64,000 bases of DNA from Dyadobacter sp. CY356 (lineage in GTDB: Bacteria; Bacteroidota; Bacteroidia; Cytophagales; Spirosomataceae), in contig NZ_JAJTSZ010000003.1 in NCBI RefSeq assembly GCF_021440195.1, positions 1 to 64,000 of the forward strand, given 5' to 3'. Numbering within the stretch: the stretch's first letter is position 1; each line of letters starts with the position of its first letter. Made by a program: the position numbers and the translations under genes. The notes under the pieces are model-generated. The model made no database searches. It was not told where the DNA came from and worked only from the letters and a program-made list of their open reading frames with translations. Positions 10,426-18,179 of this stretch are shown here, in pieces.

Positions 10426-10470
10426 AAAAACAGAAAGGCGACCGATTTAAATCAGTCGCCTTTCTGTTTT
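10426..10470 (-). terminator. Bidirectional terminator between sdhB and skp-like gene
   Basis: A perfect 12-bp stem, CAGAAAGGCGAC paired with GTCGCCTTTCTG (10431-10442 and 10455-10466), is flanked by A5 on the left and T4 on the right. It can therefore act in both directions. It lies 18 bp past the stop of the minus-strand gene at 10488. Confidence 0.85.
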
Positions 10471-10487
10471 AATCTGATTGATTATAC

Positions 10488-11108
10488 TTATTTCTTAGTA
10501 GAATCAGCCGCAGCTTTACCAGCGTCAGAACCTTTATATTCCTTATTTAAACCTTCAATTATTTTCTGAGTAACATCCAGAGATTTGTCAGCGAACAAAA
10601 TACCGCCGCCTAATGAATAACCTAATACATATTCGTATTTGTTATCCTTGTTATATTTCTCAATATAAGATCTGATTTGTTTGTAAAGCTCCTCATTTTT
10701 ACCAGCTTCTTCCTGCTGAAGTCCAGCCATCGCCTGATCACGGTAAGCGACAAGATCCTGCTGTTTTTTGCCAAGTTGCTGTTCGGTGGAACGCGCCTGG
10801 TCAGGGGTCATGGTTTGTGCTTTTTGCTGAAAAAATGCAATTTCATTCTGCAACGAGCGTCCTTTTGTATTCAACTCGTTTTCCAATTGGAAATGCTTGT
10901 TTTCAAGTGCTTTCTTAGTGTCCTTGAAGAAATCGTAATTCGTCAAAAGTGAATCAACCTGCACATAAACAGTACGACGGCCGGCAACTACTCCATCCGA
11001 TCCTGCTGCTACGGATTCAGATTTACCACCTGAGAAATGTAAGAAAAATAACACCGCTACGGCTATGCTAAGCACGATGTTCCAAATTAACGAAGTATTG
11101 TTATTCAC
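10488..11108 (-). CDS. OmpH/Skp-family periplasmic protein
   Basis: Probable periplasmic chaperone of the Skp/OmpH family, which holds unfolded outer-membrane proteins. One N-terminal hydrophobic segment (LIWNIVLSIAVAVLFFLHF) acts as signal anchor. A short linker and VYVQVDSLLTNYDFFKD (the typical start of the OmpH domain) follow, then a long charged coiled coil of about residues 65-150 (many K, E and Q). The C-terminal strand region includes YEYVLGYSLGGGILFADKS and DVTQKIIEGLNKEY. The 206-residue length is usual for Bacteroidota members. It may be co-transcribed after cutC and the membrane protein upstream. A strong terminator follows. Confidence 0.88.
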   Translation of the reverse strand: MNNNTSLIWNIVLSIAVAVLFFLHFSGGKSESVAAGSDGVVAGRRTVYVQVDSLLTNYDFFKDTKKALENKHFQLENELNTKGRSLQNEIAFFQQKAQTMTPDQARSTEQQLGKKQQDLVAYRDQAMAGLQQEEAGKNEELYKQIRSYIEKYNKDNKYEYVLGYSLGGGILFADKSLDVTQKIIEGLNKEYKGSDAGKAAADSTKK

Positions 11109-11184
11109 GTTTTTAAGATTTTGTTTTTTGAAAGAGCCGCAAAGATAATGATTTGTGTTTCAAGCCCTACAATTATGCGATTTT

Positions 11185-11727
11185 TTACTCTACTTTAAAG
11201 AAGGAAGGATGATATTTGGAATATGAAATTTGTATTTTTTGAGCTGGACGAAGGTAACCATATTTTTTAGGGTCCAAACCCTGCCTTGAAATGCCTTCAT
11301 CCGTAACATATTCTATAATCATAAATGGTTGAGTAAATCTAGTTTTTAAAGTGAAAGAAATCTTAGTTATTCCTAATACTGTTGCTGTCGTTTCAATTGT
11401 TTTGCGATTTAAGTAATAGCCTTTGATCTTTTCATTTAGACCAAGAGCAAGCTGTTGTGAAATTGAATAACACAAAGTTAATATTGCTAGAAAAATAAGA
11501 ACTCCTATAATTTTGAAATACGACTTTCCCGGTATAAACAGGAGTTTGACAATTCCATTATCTTCATATCTTTTCAATGTAGGAAAAAATAGAAATAGAA
11601 AACCGACGGTCGTAATATTTAGCGACCACCATTTTACAACAGACCAGTATTCCAGATTATGAATAAAAACTGCTACAAGAAGGAAAGCAACCAACAGCAG
11701 CGCAATTCCAATGAAGATCTTTTTCAC
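11185..11727 (-). CDS. Membrane protein of unknown function
   Basis: I do not recognise a named family. The 180 residues begin with a hydrophobic helix (IFIGIALLLVAFLLVAVFI). A second helix (SLNITTVGFLFLFF) and a third (IIGVLIFLAILTLCYSI) follow. The C-terminal ~75 residues are soluble, beta-rich in appearance, and contain ATVLGITKIS and QPFMIIEYVTDEG. This resembles small proteins with a DUF3592-like extracytoplasmic domain, but that is only a guess. It starts 17 bp after cutC ends and is probably in its operon. Confidence 0.75.
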   Translation of the reverse strand: MKKIFIGIALLLVAFLLVAVFIHNLEYWSVVKWWSLNITTVGFLFLFFPTLKRYEDNGIVKLLFIPGKSYFKIIGVLIFLAILTLCYSISQQLALGLNEKIKGYYLNRKTIETTATVLGITKISFTLKTRFTQPFMIIEYVTDEGISRQGLDPKKYGYLRPAQKIQISYSKYHPSFFKVE

Positions 11728-11744
11728 ATAACAGACACTTAAAG

Positions 11745-12479
11745 TTATTTTTCTGCCACCGCACTCACAATTGCCTCGACCAAACCTAAATCACTATACA
11801 TTACTGATTTTTCGTCAGGAATTTCACCAGCCATAGATATATCGGACGGAAAATATTTTTGTCGTCCCGGACGAAAAGATTTCGCAGTTAAGTGTAATGA
11901 ATGTACACCGGCTTCTTTCAGCTCAGCTGCATTATTATGATTCACACCACCACCGGCCATGATTTCAATGGAGCTTCCGGCAGCTTTGGCCAGCTGCTCC
12001 AAAAGCTTGATACCTTCCAGTGCGTTTGATTTTTGACCAGAAGTCAGAATTCTTTCTGCACCAGTTTCAATTACTGCTTTAAGCGCTTTGATTGGATCAG
12101 GCGTAAGGTCAAACGCGCGGTGAAAAGTTACCTTCATCGGAGCGGCGTAATCTATAAGTACTTTTGTCCGGGCCACATCAACCTGCCCGTCAGGAAGAAG
12201 GATTCCCAAAACAACACCATCTGCGCCTAGTTTTTTTGCCATTGCAATATCACGTTTCATGATTTCCTCTTCAAAAAAATCATAAACAAAATCACCACCA
12301 CGGGGACGGATCATGACGTAAACAGGAATTTGGATATGCTCGCGAACCATTTCTATAAGACCGGCACTTGGCGTGGTGCCGCCTTCGCCTAATCCTCCGC
12401 ACAGCTCAATGCGACCTGCGCCGCCTACCTGGGCATTCATACAAGATTCCAGAGAGTATGCGCAAACTTCAATTGTCAT
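11745..12479 (-). CDS. cutC: CutC family protein (copper homeostasis / TIM barrel)
   Basis: A TIM-barrel protein of the CutC family. Its link to copper tolerance is historical and its true reaction is uncertain. The family start EVCAYSLESCMNAQVGGAGRIELC is present in shorter form as ESCMNAQVGGAGRIELC. Also seen are GGTTPSAGLI, VMIRPRGGDFVY, VTFHRAFDLT, RILTSGQK and IMAGGGVN, all hallmarks of the family. The 244-residue length is normal. It appears to lead a small operon with the membrane protein at 11185 and possibly the OmpH-like gene. Confidence 0.93.
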   Translation of the reverse strand: MTIEVCAYSLESCMNAQVGGAGRIELCGGLGEGGTTPSAGLIEMVREHIQIPVYVMIRPRGGDFVYDFFEEEIMKRDIAMAKKLGADGVVLGILLPDGQVDVARTKVLIDYAAPMKVTFHRAFDLTPDPIKALKAVIETGAERILTSGQKSNALEGIKLLEQLAKAAGSSIEIMAGGGVNHNNAAELKEAGVHSLHLTAKSFRPGRQKYFPSDISMAGEIPDEKSVMYSDLGLVEAIVSAVAEK

Positions 12480-12744
12480 ATTATTTTAATTATAATGATC
12501 CGGAAATTTACAAAAGATTTTGTCCCGGTTTGAGAAAACAATAATTCAGCAAAATGGGGAATTTGCTATGGAATGATATTTTATATTGTGCGAGAAGATA
12601 AAGTTAATAACCTGTGTTTACTTAAACTTTGTCCTAATTTTATGATTTTCAATCTTTTAACATATTGACAGAAAATATTAAAAATAAAAAACAATTATTT
12701 TAGATTTTTTTTGTTTAAAATTATTAAAAGATGCAAATTTTTTT
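12480..12744. other. AT-rich divergent intergenic region
   Basis: Very AT-rich spacer between divergent cutC and the DUF2795 gene. It contains several A and T runs and no reading frame of interest. Regulatory content other than the promoter box at 12745 could not be recognised. Confidence 0.4.
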
Positions 12745-12752
12745 ACTTTTGC
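12745..12752 (+). promoter_or_regulatory. Probable -7 box for DUF2795 gene
   Basis: TACTTTTG matches TAnnTTTG exactly and lies about 44 bp before the ATG at 12797. No convincing TTTG element is found at the usual 19-21 bp upstream, so this is moderate evidence. Confidence 0.4.
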
Positions 12753-12796
12753 AATCCTGAAAAAATTAAGTAACTATTTAATAGGCGAAAAAAATT

Positions 12797-13018
12797 ATGT
12801 ACTGGACTCTCGAACTCGCATCATATCTGGAGGATGCTCCTTGGCCAGCTACCAAAGACGAGCTGATTGACTTCGCAATTAGAACAGGCGCTCCGTTAGA
12901 AGTAGTTGAAAACCTACAAGAATTGGAAGATGATGGTCAGCCTTATGAAAGCATTGAGGAAATTTGGCCGGATTATCCGACCAAAGATGACTTCTTCTTT
13001 AATGAAGACGAATATTAA
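12797..13018 (+). CDS. DUF2795 family small acidic protein
   Basis: A 73-residue, strongly acidic cytoplasmic protein. The sequence MYWTLELASYLEDAPWPATK and the following ELIDFAIRTGAP-EVVENLQELEDDG match the DUF2795 family, common in Bacteroidota and of unknown role. The C-terminal half is rich in D and E (SIEEIWPDYP, NEDEY). A strong terminator starts seven bases after the stop, so this looks like a highly expressed single-gene unit. Its last 20 bases overlap the 3' end of the convergent gene ending at 12999. Confidence 0.9.
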   Translation: MYWTLELASYLEDAPWPATKDELIDFAIRTGAPLEVVENLQELEDDGQPYESIEEIWPDYPTKDDFFFNEDEY

Positions 13019-14576
13019 TAAGAGCGGCGCCACGAGGCGCCGTTTTTTGTTTATCCTCCTTTGAATCAAGTGCAATTGAAAAATTGCGTTTCAGCAAATA
13101 TTTTTCAAAAATGCTTCCTTTTTTCAGTGAGTATTGCTGCACCACTTCTTTTCCATTACTATAACCTTTTTCCAAAAAGTCATAATAGTTGTCTCCCAAC
13201 TCTGAAACCTCCGGATGCTCTATGGTATTTATGGATCCCATATCAAGTGTAAATAACCGTTCATAGTAGAATTTAACGAAACTCAGCGTATTAACGGCCA
13301 GAAATAATGCTGCGGCGATCATCCGGATATTTTTTACTTTGCTTCGGGATCCGGCCAAAAATGCATAGGCAACGCTCGTGCCCAATACAAGTTGCGCTGC
13401 GATGGAACCACGTGTGTTCAAATCGTTAAAGTGGCCAACCTGAACGAGGCCTAACAAAGCAAACGTTATAAATGCTATGAGCAAAAGTGCTCTGTCAAAT
13501 TCAAGTAAGCGTTTTTTGAAAAATATAAACCAGATTCCGAAGAATCCGAAAAGATAAAGCAGGTAGTACAAAGGCCAGACTGAACTTCCGGCTTGCCATA
13601 TAAATAAATTACTCTCCATAGATGTCGCGGCAGAACTCAGTAGAAATGCAATGACCGGATAAAATGCAGTCAACAACAAACAGCCGAATATGGCGGCAGT
13701 GATAATAAAACGGAATTGATCTCGCTGAAATCCTACATAGACAAAATACAAACAGAAAAGCGAGAGCCCTATGGTTGTAAACGGAGTCCAGAAAAAGGAG
13801 CTGAAAATAAAAACCGCAAATGCATAGAAATATTTCAGATCCGTAATGGCCACCAGAAAAAAGCAGGTTCCCAGGATGGCAGGTAGTGTATGTTGAGGAG
13901 CTTCTGACAGGCTTTTTGAAAAAACTGGAAGCTGATTCAGAACAAATTTACCATTGATAAGAACAGAATTATTTTGAAAATTAAGTGCTCCTGATAGTAA
14001 CTTACTTAACGCAGGTAAAAGCACGCTGACATAAGACCCAAAAATGATAAGTATACTGATAAGTATCCGCTGACGGTTTTTTAAGTCTTTAAACCGGATC
14101 TGGATCCAGGAAAAACTAAGAAAAAGTCCAAACCAAGTCCAGATAAAAGCAAAACCTTTTATAAAATGAAGAGACGAAATTTTTCCAAGCAACGAGGGTA
14201 TAATGTAATAGCCCAGATAATAACACATGTAAACGTCATGATCCTGATCATACAATGGCAGGGATTGTGTTGCCAATAAGTTGAATTTGAAATTATGCGC
14301 CTGATAATCGTAGCTCTGGTAATTAAATCCGCCAAATTCAGAAAAGTAGGAAAGTGTTAAAGATATAATGAAAGAAAAAAGAAGTACTGGTTTTAAGGAA
14401 AATGGTAGCTGGATTGAATCCGGTTTTTTATCATTCGTTTTATAAATTGAAAAAATAATTACAGCCGTAAGCGTAATGATTGATACAATCGAATAATTAC
14501 TATTTACCCAAAAGTATAAAAAGAAGTAAGTTGGTAGTGTGATGTATAATAATGTAACAATAGCCAGGTTTCTCAT
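12999..14576 (-). CDS. Polytopic membrane protein, possible GT-C type
   Basis: A 525-residue integral membrane protein with about 12 hydrophobic segments. The loop after the second or third helix reads FNYQSYDYQAHNFKFNLL and the next carries DHDVYMCYYLGYY. This resembles the acidic luminal loop of GT-C fold glycosyltransferases or uncharacterised DUF2142/2298-like proteins. I cannot name a family. The last ~15 residues (from KTAPRGAAL on) are encoded by the terminator of the convergent DUF2795 gene and may be a recent extension. It stands alone; the region upstream (14577-14859) shows no other gene. Confidence 0.8.
   Translation of the reverse strand: MRNLAIVTLLYITLPTYFFLYFWVNSNYSIVSIITLTAVIIFSIYKTNDKKPDSIQLPFSLKPVLLFSFIISLTLSYFSEFGGFNYQSYDYQAHNFKFNLLATQSLPLYDQDHDVYMCYYLGYYIIPSLLGKISSLHFIKGFAFIWTWFGLFLSFSWIQIRFKDLKNRQRILISILIIFGSYVSVLLPALSKLLSGALNFQNNSVLINGKFVLNQLPVFSKSLSEAPQHTLPAILGTCFFLVAITDLKYFYAFAVFIFSSFFWTPFTTIGLSLFCLYFVYVGFQRDQFRFIITAAIFGCLLLTAFYPVIAFLLSSAATSMESNLFIWQAGSSVWPLYYLLYLFGFFGIWFIFFKKRLLEFDRALLLIAFITFALLGLVQVGHFNDLNTRGSIAAQLVLGTSVAYAFLAGSRSKVKNIRMIAAALFLAVNTLSFVKFYYERLFTLDMGSINTIEHPEVSELGDNYYDFLEKGYSNGKEVVQQYSLKKGSIFEKYLLKRNFSIALDSKEDKQKTAPRGAALINIRLH
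13025..13048 (+). terminator. Terminator of DUF2795 gene, inside convergent gene's 3' end
   Basis: Perfect 7-bp GC stem CGGCGCC / GGCGCCG with ACGA loop, followed by T6. It lies within the last codons of the minus-strand gene 12999-14576, where it encodes part of a tail reading KTAPRGAAL. Confidence 0.85.
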
Positions 14577-14859
14577 GCAGTTGGCCTGGTCTTGTTAAAG
14601 ACCAGGATTAAATAAAATGTTCGGCATAATAGAGAAAATTCTATGCCAAATTATTTCATTTTCTACTTCAAAGAGACCTGAGTGTGACGATTATAGGTTT
14701 GAATCAACTAGTTATGAGAATGATTATAGAATGTTCAAAGATTCATTAATAATATTTTTTTAATATCATGAAAGGAATGTAAATTGGTAACGTTGTTAAT
14801 AAAAGCAAATACCGGAAAGCCCGATTGTTTTTTCATAGTTAAGTATCTATCCAGGCCAA

Positions 14860-15504
14860 TTGATGGAACTACGATTGCTTAAAGAGTTGGTCAGAAAAGG
14901 TGAGGGTGAACATGTGGAATTCAAATTGAAATCCAATCATCCTGAAAAAATTGTCCGCGAGCTTGTTGCCTTCGCTAATTCGGGGGGTGGAAAACTTTTC
15001 GTCGGTGTTGGAGACGACCGGACAATCAAAGGAGTTAAAGATTCTTTTGAAGATGAATACACCCTGGTCAAAGCCATTGACACCTATTGTTTCCCCAAAC
15101 TTGATTATCATTTAGAAAGAATCCCTATCGATTCGGATCGCGAGGTACTGGTTTTGACTATCCCGCGAAGTCTGGACAAGCCACATTATGTTGTTGACTC
15201 TTTGGGAATAAAAAAGGCATATGTTCGTGTTGCGGATAAATCAATTCAGGCAAGCCGGGAAATGCGTGAAATTATGCGCCGAGGACGTTTTAAGAGAGAT
15301 GTCAGATTTCAGTATGGGGATAAGGAAGAAAAGCTTATGAAGCTGCTGGATGAAAAGCAAACCGTAACGGTAGAATTATTTGCTGCAGCAGCCGGGATTC
15401 CCCGAAAAATGGCTTCCAATACGCTGGTGATGCTTGTTCTTGCCAATGTTTTGGAAGTACATCCGCATGAAGTTTTTGATCATTTCACAGTAGCGATGGC
15501 ATAA
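14860..15504 (+). CDS. AlbA_2 (Schlafen-like) domain protein with C-terminal HTH-like part
   Basis: Helix-of-unknown-partner protein of 214 residues. The N-terminal ~130 residues form an AlbA_2/Schlafen-like domain: GEGEHVEFKLKS, then IVRELVAFANSGGGKLFVGVGDD and later VLVLTIPRS-KPHYV and KKAYVRVADKS. These are the standard motifs of the family often named putative DNA-binding or ATP-binding transcriptional regulators. The C-terminal ~60 residues look like a small winged helix (QTVTVELFAAAAGIPRKMAS). It probably starts at the ATG at 14863 or 14860 (MMEL). The gene is monocistronic and converges on the DUF3127 gene. Target unknown. Confidence 0.85.
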   Translation: MMELRLLKELVRKGEGEHVEFKLKSNHPEKIVRELVAFANSGGGKLFVGVGDDRTIKGVKDSFEDEYTLVKAIDTYCFPKLDYHLERIPIDSDREVLVLTIPRSLDKPHYVVDSLGIKKAYVRVADKSIQASREMREIMRRGRFKRDVRFQYGDKEEKLMKLLDEKQTVTVELFAAAAGIPRKMASNTLVMLVLANVLEVHPHEVFDHFTVAMA

Positions 15505-15532
15505 TCAGCCAAATGGATTTATAAAAAGCAGT

Positions 15533-15628
15533 CCGCCGTCGCGCTGAAAGAATGATGACAATAACCTCAGTAATGAGGACGATAAATGACCATTAACTCA
15601 TTGACGAATTCTCTCATCGCGACGGTGG
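15533..15628. repeat. Long imperfect inverted repeat between convergent genes
   Basis: The arm at 15533-15553 (CCGCCGTCGCGCTGAAAGAAT) matches the reverse complement of 15608-15628 at 18 of 21 positions. The ~54 bp between holds a second small hairpin, CCTCA-gtaa-TGAGG (about 15564-15577). It fills the space between two convergent genes and could be a bidirectional terminator-like cruciform or a REP/MITE-type element. There is no T tract next to the stem. Confidence 0.7.
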
Positions 15629-15644
15629 ATCGCTCTTGTATTTT

Positions 15645-16013
15645 TTAGAAAGGCAGATCGTCAGATTCGTCTTCCGTAAAAGTTGTTACCGGAGGCAAAG
15701 TACTGTTATTGCTTCCTCCACTAAAAGAAACTCCGCCACCGCCAGCACTGCCGGCTTTGTCAACCTTCCAAGCTTTTACCTCAGTATACCAGCGATTGTT
15801 ATATTCGCGGCTTTCTACATCAATTGATGCCGTTACAGCATCATTCACCTGTAAACCAGCCTGATCGATTTTATCACCCCACAATGAAATGCATACTTTT
15901 TTTGGATACTGCGAAGGGATTTCAAGAATAAATTCCTGCTTCCGCCATGTTCCATTTTTACCCTGACCAGACACCTCAGGAAGTAAAGCGATGACAGTTC
16001 CTGTTAATTCCAT
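15645..16013 (-). CDS. DUF3127 protein with SSB-like C-terminal tip
   Basis: A 122-residue protein. The N-terminal ~85 residues (MELTGTVIALLPEVSGQGKN, then WRKQEFILEIPSQYPKKVCI and NNRWYTEVKAWKV) are the DUF3127 domain, which looks like an OB-fold. A Gly/Ser-rich linker follows (AGSAGGGGVSFSGGSNN). The protein ends TEDESDDLPF, very like the acidic tip of SSB proteins that recruits repair and replication partners. I chose the ATG at 16013 because the domain begins there; the frame stays open upstream to 16082 without family similarity. A role in DNA metabolism is inferred, not shown. Confidence 0.88.
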   Translation of the reverse strand: MELTGTVIALLPEVSGQGKNGTWRKQEFILEIPSQYPKKVCISLWGDKIDQAGLQVNDAVTASIDVESREYNNRWYTEVKAWKVDKAGSAGGGGVSFSGGSNNSTLPPVTTFTEDESDDLPF

Positions 16014-16096
16014 GTATAACGTATTGTTTGTTTTGCTATAATTGTAGAGATCAAAAGTAATGGTTTTGGCTTTGGAATGCAAAAGAGAAATGAAAC

Positions 16097-17236
16097 TTAG
16101 CCAATTGCCTGGGCCAGATCTTCTATCAAATCCTCCACATCTTCAATGCCTACGCTGAGGCGTATCAGTGTGTCTTTTAATCCCGTTTTCTCCCGTTCAT
16201 CTTTTGGAATACTCGCGTGTGTCATGCTTGCAGGATGCGTGCAAAGTGACTCAACGCCACCCAGAGATTCGCCCAGAGAAAACACGTGTAAATTTTCCAT
16301 GACATGAACAGCTTCCTGATAATTGTCTCCTTTTAACTCAAAAGAAATTATTCCGCCATATCCGCGCATTTGACGAGTTGCCAAAACATGACCGTCATGG
16401 GAGGCGAGTCCGGGATAATATACTTTCCCAACTCTGGGATGATCTTCAAGCCATAAGGAGACTACTTTTGCATTTTCACAATGCCGCTGCATCCGGATAT
16501 GTAATGTTTTAATTCCTCTTAAAACCAGAAAACAATCCTGAGGCCCCGGAACTGCGCCGCTTGCATTCTGGATAAAAGCAAGTTGTTTGGCCAACTCATC
16601 GTCATTAACAATCAGCGCGCCCATAACCGTATCCGAATGACCGCCAAGATATTTCGTTACCGAATGCATCACAATGTCCGCACCCTGGTCTAACGGGTTT
16701 TGCAAATAAGGCGAAGCAAAAGTATTATCAACTACGCTCAAAATTCCTTTTTGCCTACAAACATGCGTTACGGCTTCAATGTCAATGATTTTTAACAAAG
16801 GATTGGTTGGCGTTTCCACCCAGATCATTTTTGTTTTTTCAGAAATCACCTTTTCCATTTCGGCGATATCACTCATATCAACAAAATGAAATACAAGACC
16901 AAAGGGCTCATAGATCTTTTTCATGATCCGGTAAGTGCCGCCATAAATATCATTGGTGGCAATAATTTCGTCACCAGGCCGGAATAGTTTCAATACTGCG
17001 TCTGTTGCTGCAAGGCCGGATGCATAACAAATGCCGTGTTTCCCATTTTCCAAAGCGGCAAGTGCATTTTGCAAAGCCGTACGGGTCGGATTGTGTGTGC
17101 GCGAATATTCGTAACCTTTATGTTTACCAGGACTTTCCTGAACGTAGGTTGAAGTCTGGTAAATCGGCGTCATGATCGCACCAGTGGTTGGGTCTGGTTC
17201 AACACCCGCATGTATGGCTTTCGTCCCGAATTTCAT
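16097..17236 (-). CDS. Cystathionine gamma-synthase/lyase family PLP enzyme
   Basis: A 379-residue Cys/Met metabolism PLP-dependent enzyme (trans-sulfuration). It has the N-terminal KFGTKAIHAG, the substrate/phosphate site YEYSRTHNPTR, and YASGLAATDAV. The PLP aspartate is in VVDNTFASPYL, and Lys195 in HSVTKYLGGHSD is the expected Schiff-base lysine. The C-terminal SLGGVESL-THPASMTHA is standard. Synthase, gamma-lyase and O-acetylhomoserine enzymes cannot be told apart by eye; the size and the motif EYSRTHNPTR favour cystathionine gamma-synthase or gamma-lyase. It lies 83 bp upstream of the DUF3127 gene on the same strand. Confidence 0.92.
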   Translation of the reverse strand: MKFGTKAIHAGVEPDPTTGAIMTPIYQTSTYVQESPGKHKGYEYSRTHNPTRTALQNALAALENGKHGICYASGLAATDAVLKLFRPGDEIIATNDIYGGTYRIMKKIYEPFGLVFHFVDMSDIAEMEKVISEKTKMIWVETPTNPLLKIIDIEAVTHVCRQKGILSVVDNTFASPYLQNPLDQGADIVMHSVTKYLGGHSDTVMGALIVNDDELAKQLAFIQNASGAVPGPQDCFLVLRGIKTLHIRMQRHCENAKVVSLWLEDHPRVGKVYYPGLASHDGHVLATRQMRGYGGIISFELKGDNYQEAVHVMENLHVFSLGESLGGVESLCTHPASMTHASIPKDEREKTGLKDTLIRLSVGIEDVEDLIEDLAQAIG

Positions 17237-17367
17237 AGAAAAATAGTTAGCTTAAATCCTCGGATTTGCAGTAAAAGATCAAAGATAACCTTCCGGAAAA
17301 ACCTTTTACAGAAAGAAGTGGTTAATTTGATAACTGAAATTATTGTATTGACTAAAAATATCTTCTT

Positions 17368-18045
17368 TTGGCGAATCCATTAGTAAAAAAACTTCCTTTA
17401 CCTCTCGTTGTAAGCGTTTTACTCACTGTTGTTCCATTGGTAACCACTTCCTTGCTGACCGCTTCGGCAGTTGCCCATGAAGAATTATTACGAAGCTGGT
17501 CTTATGGAACCTGGATGCTCGTTACGATTGGATTAACATTCACTTCGGCCATTGCTTTGACGCCGCCAACATTCCTTGCTCTCGTTTTCGGTTATTTCCT
17601 TGGATGGTACGCAGTCCCGTTTCTATTTTTATTGAACCTTGGCGCCATTGCGCTTCTTTACATACTGGCAGATTTTTTTAACGCAGAATCGATCCGGATT
17701 TATCTGGTGCAGATTTACCCTGAAATTGAATCACTCATCAGGAAATTTAAGGCAAACCAGTTCCGTCTGATTTTCTTTGCCAAACTTTCACCCGTTTTAC
17801 CATTTACGATCACCAATTTATTCTTCAACGTTGTCGGAGCAAAACTTCCACAAGTACTTGCGGGCGGAACCTTGGGGATGATTCCACGTACTGTACTCGC
17901 AGTTTGGGCCGGGAGAGAAGCACAGGAAATCCGTTATTTGCTGGAACATCCCAATGAAGGATTAGGAACAAAAATTCTCCTGCTTTCCCTGATCATCATT
18001 TCCACTGTCGGGATTGGATTTCTGTTTAGGGATAAAAAAGATTGA
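17368..18045 (+). CDS. TVP38/TMEM64-type (VTT domain, DedA superfamily) membrane protein
   Basis: A 225-residue inner-membrane protein with five or six hydrophobic segments. The VTT/SNARE-associated domain is seen as TPPTFLALVFGYFLGWYAVPF, FRLIFFAKLSPVLPFTITNL and GGTLGMIPRTVLAVWAGREAQ. Members of this superfamily are thought to move lipids across membranes; the substrate here is unknown. The start is a TTG at 17368. A stop codon (TAA, 17353) lies just upstream in frame, and the next in-frame ATG comes only about 50 codons later, inside the conserved region, so a non-ATG start is required. Confidence 0.88.
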   Translation: MANPLVKKLPLPLVVSVLLTVVPLVTTSLLTASAVAHEELLRSWSYGTWMLVTIGLTFTSAIALTPPTFLALVFGYFLGWYAVPFLFLLNLGAIALLYILADFFNAESIRIYLVQIYPEIESLIRKFKANQFRLIFFAKLSPVLPFTITNLFFNVVGAKLPQVLAGGTLGMIPRTVLAVWAGREAQEIRYLLEHPNEGLGTKILLLSLIIISTVGIGFLFRDKKD

Positions 18046-18179
18046 TATCCGGTATCCGGATTTCAATGTTAAATTATTGTGTATGATAAGATCGTATAAT
18101 AAAAGGATATAAAACCACATAAATGCATGAAAGTAATCCTGTTTATTTGCAATTAAGTTATACTTATTAACAAAGTAGA

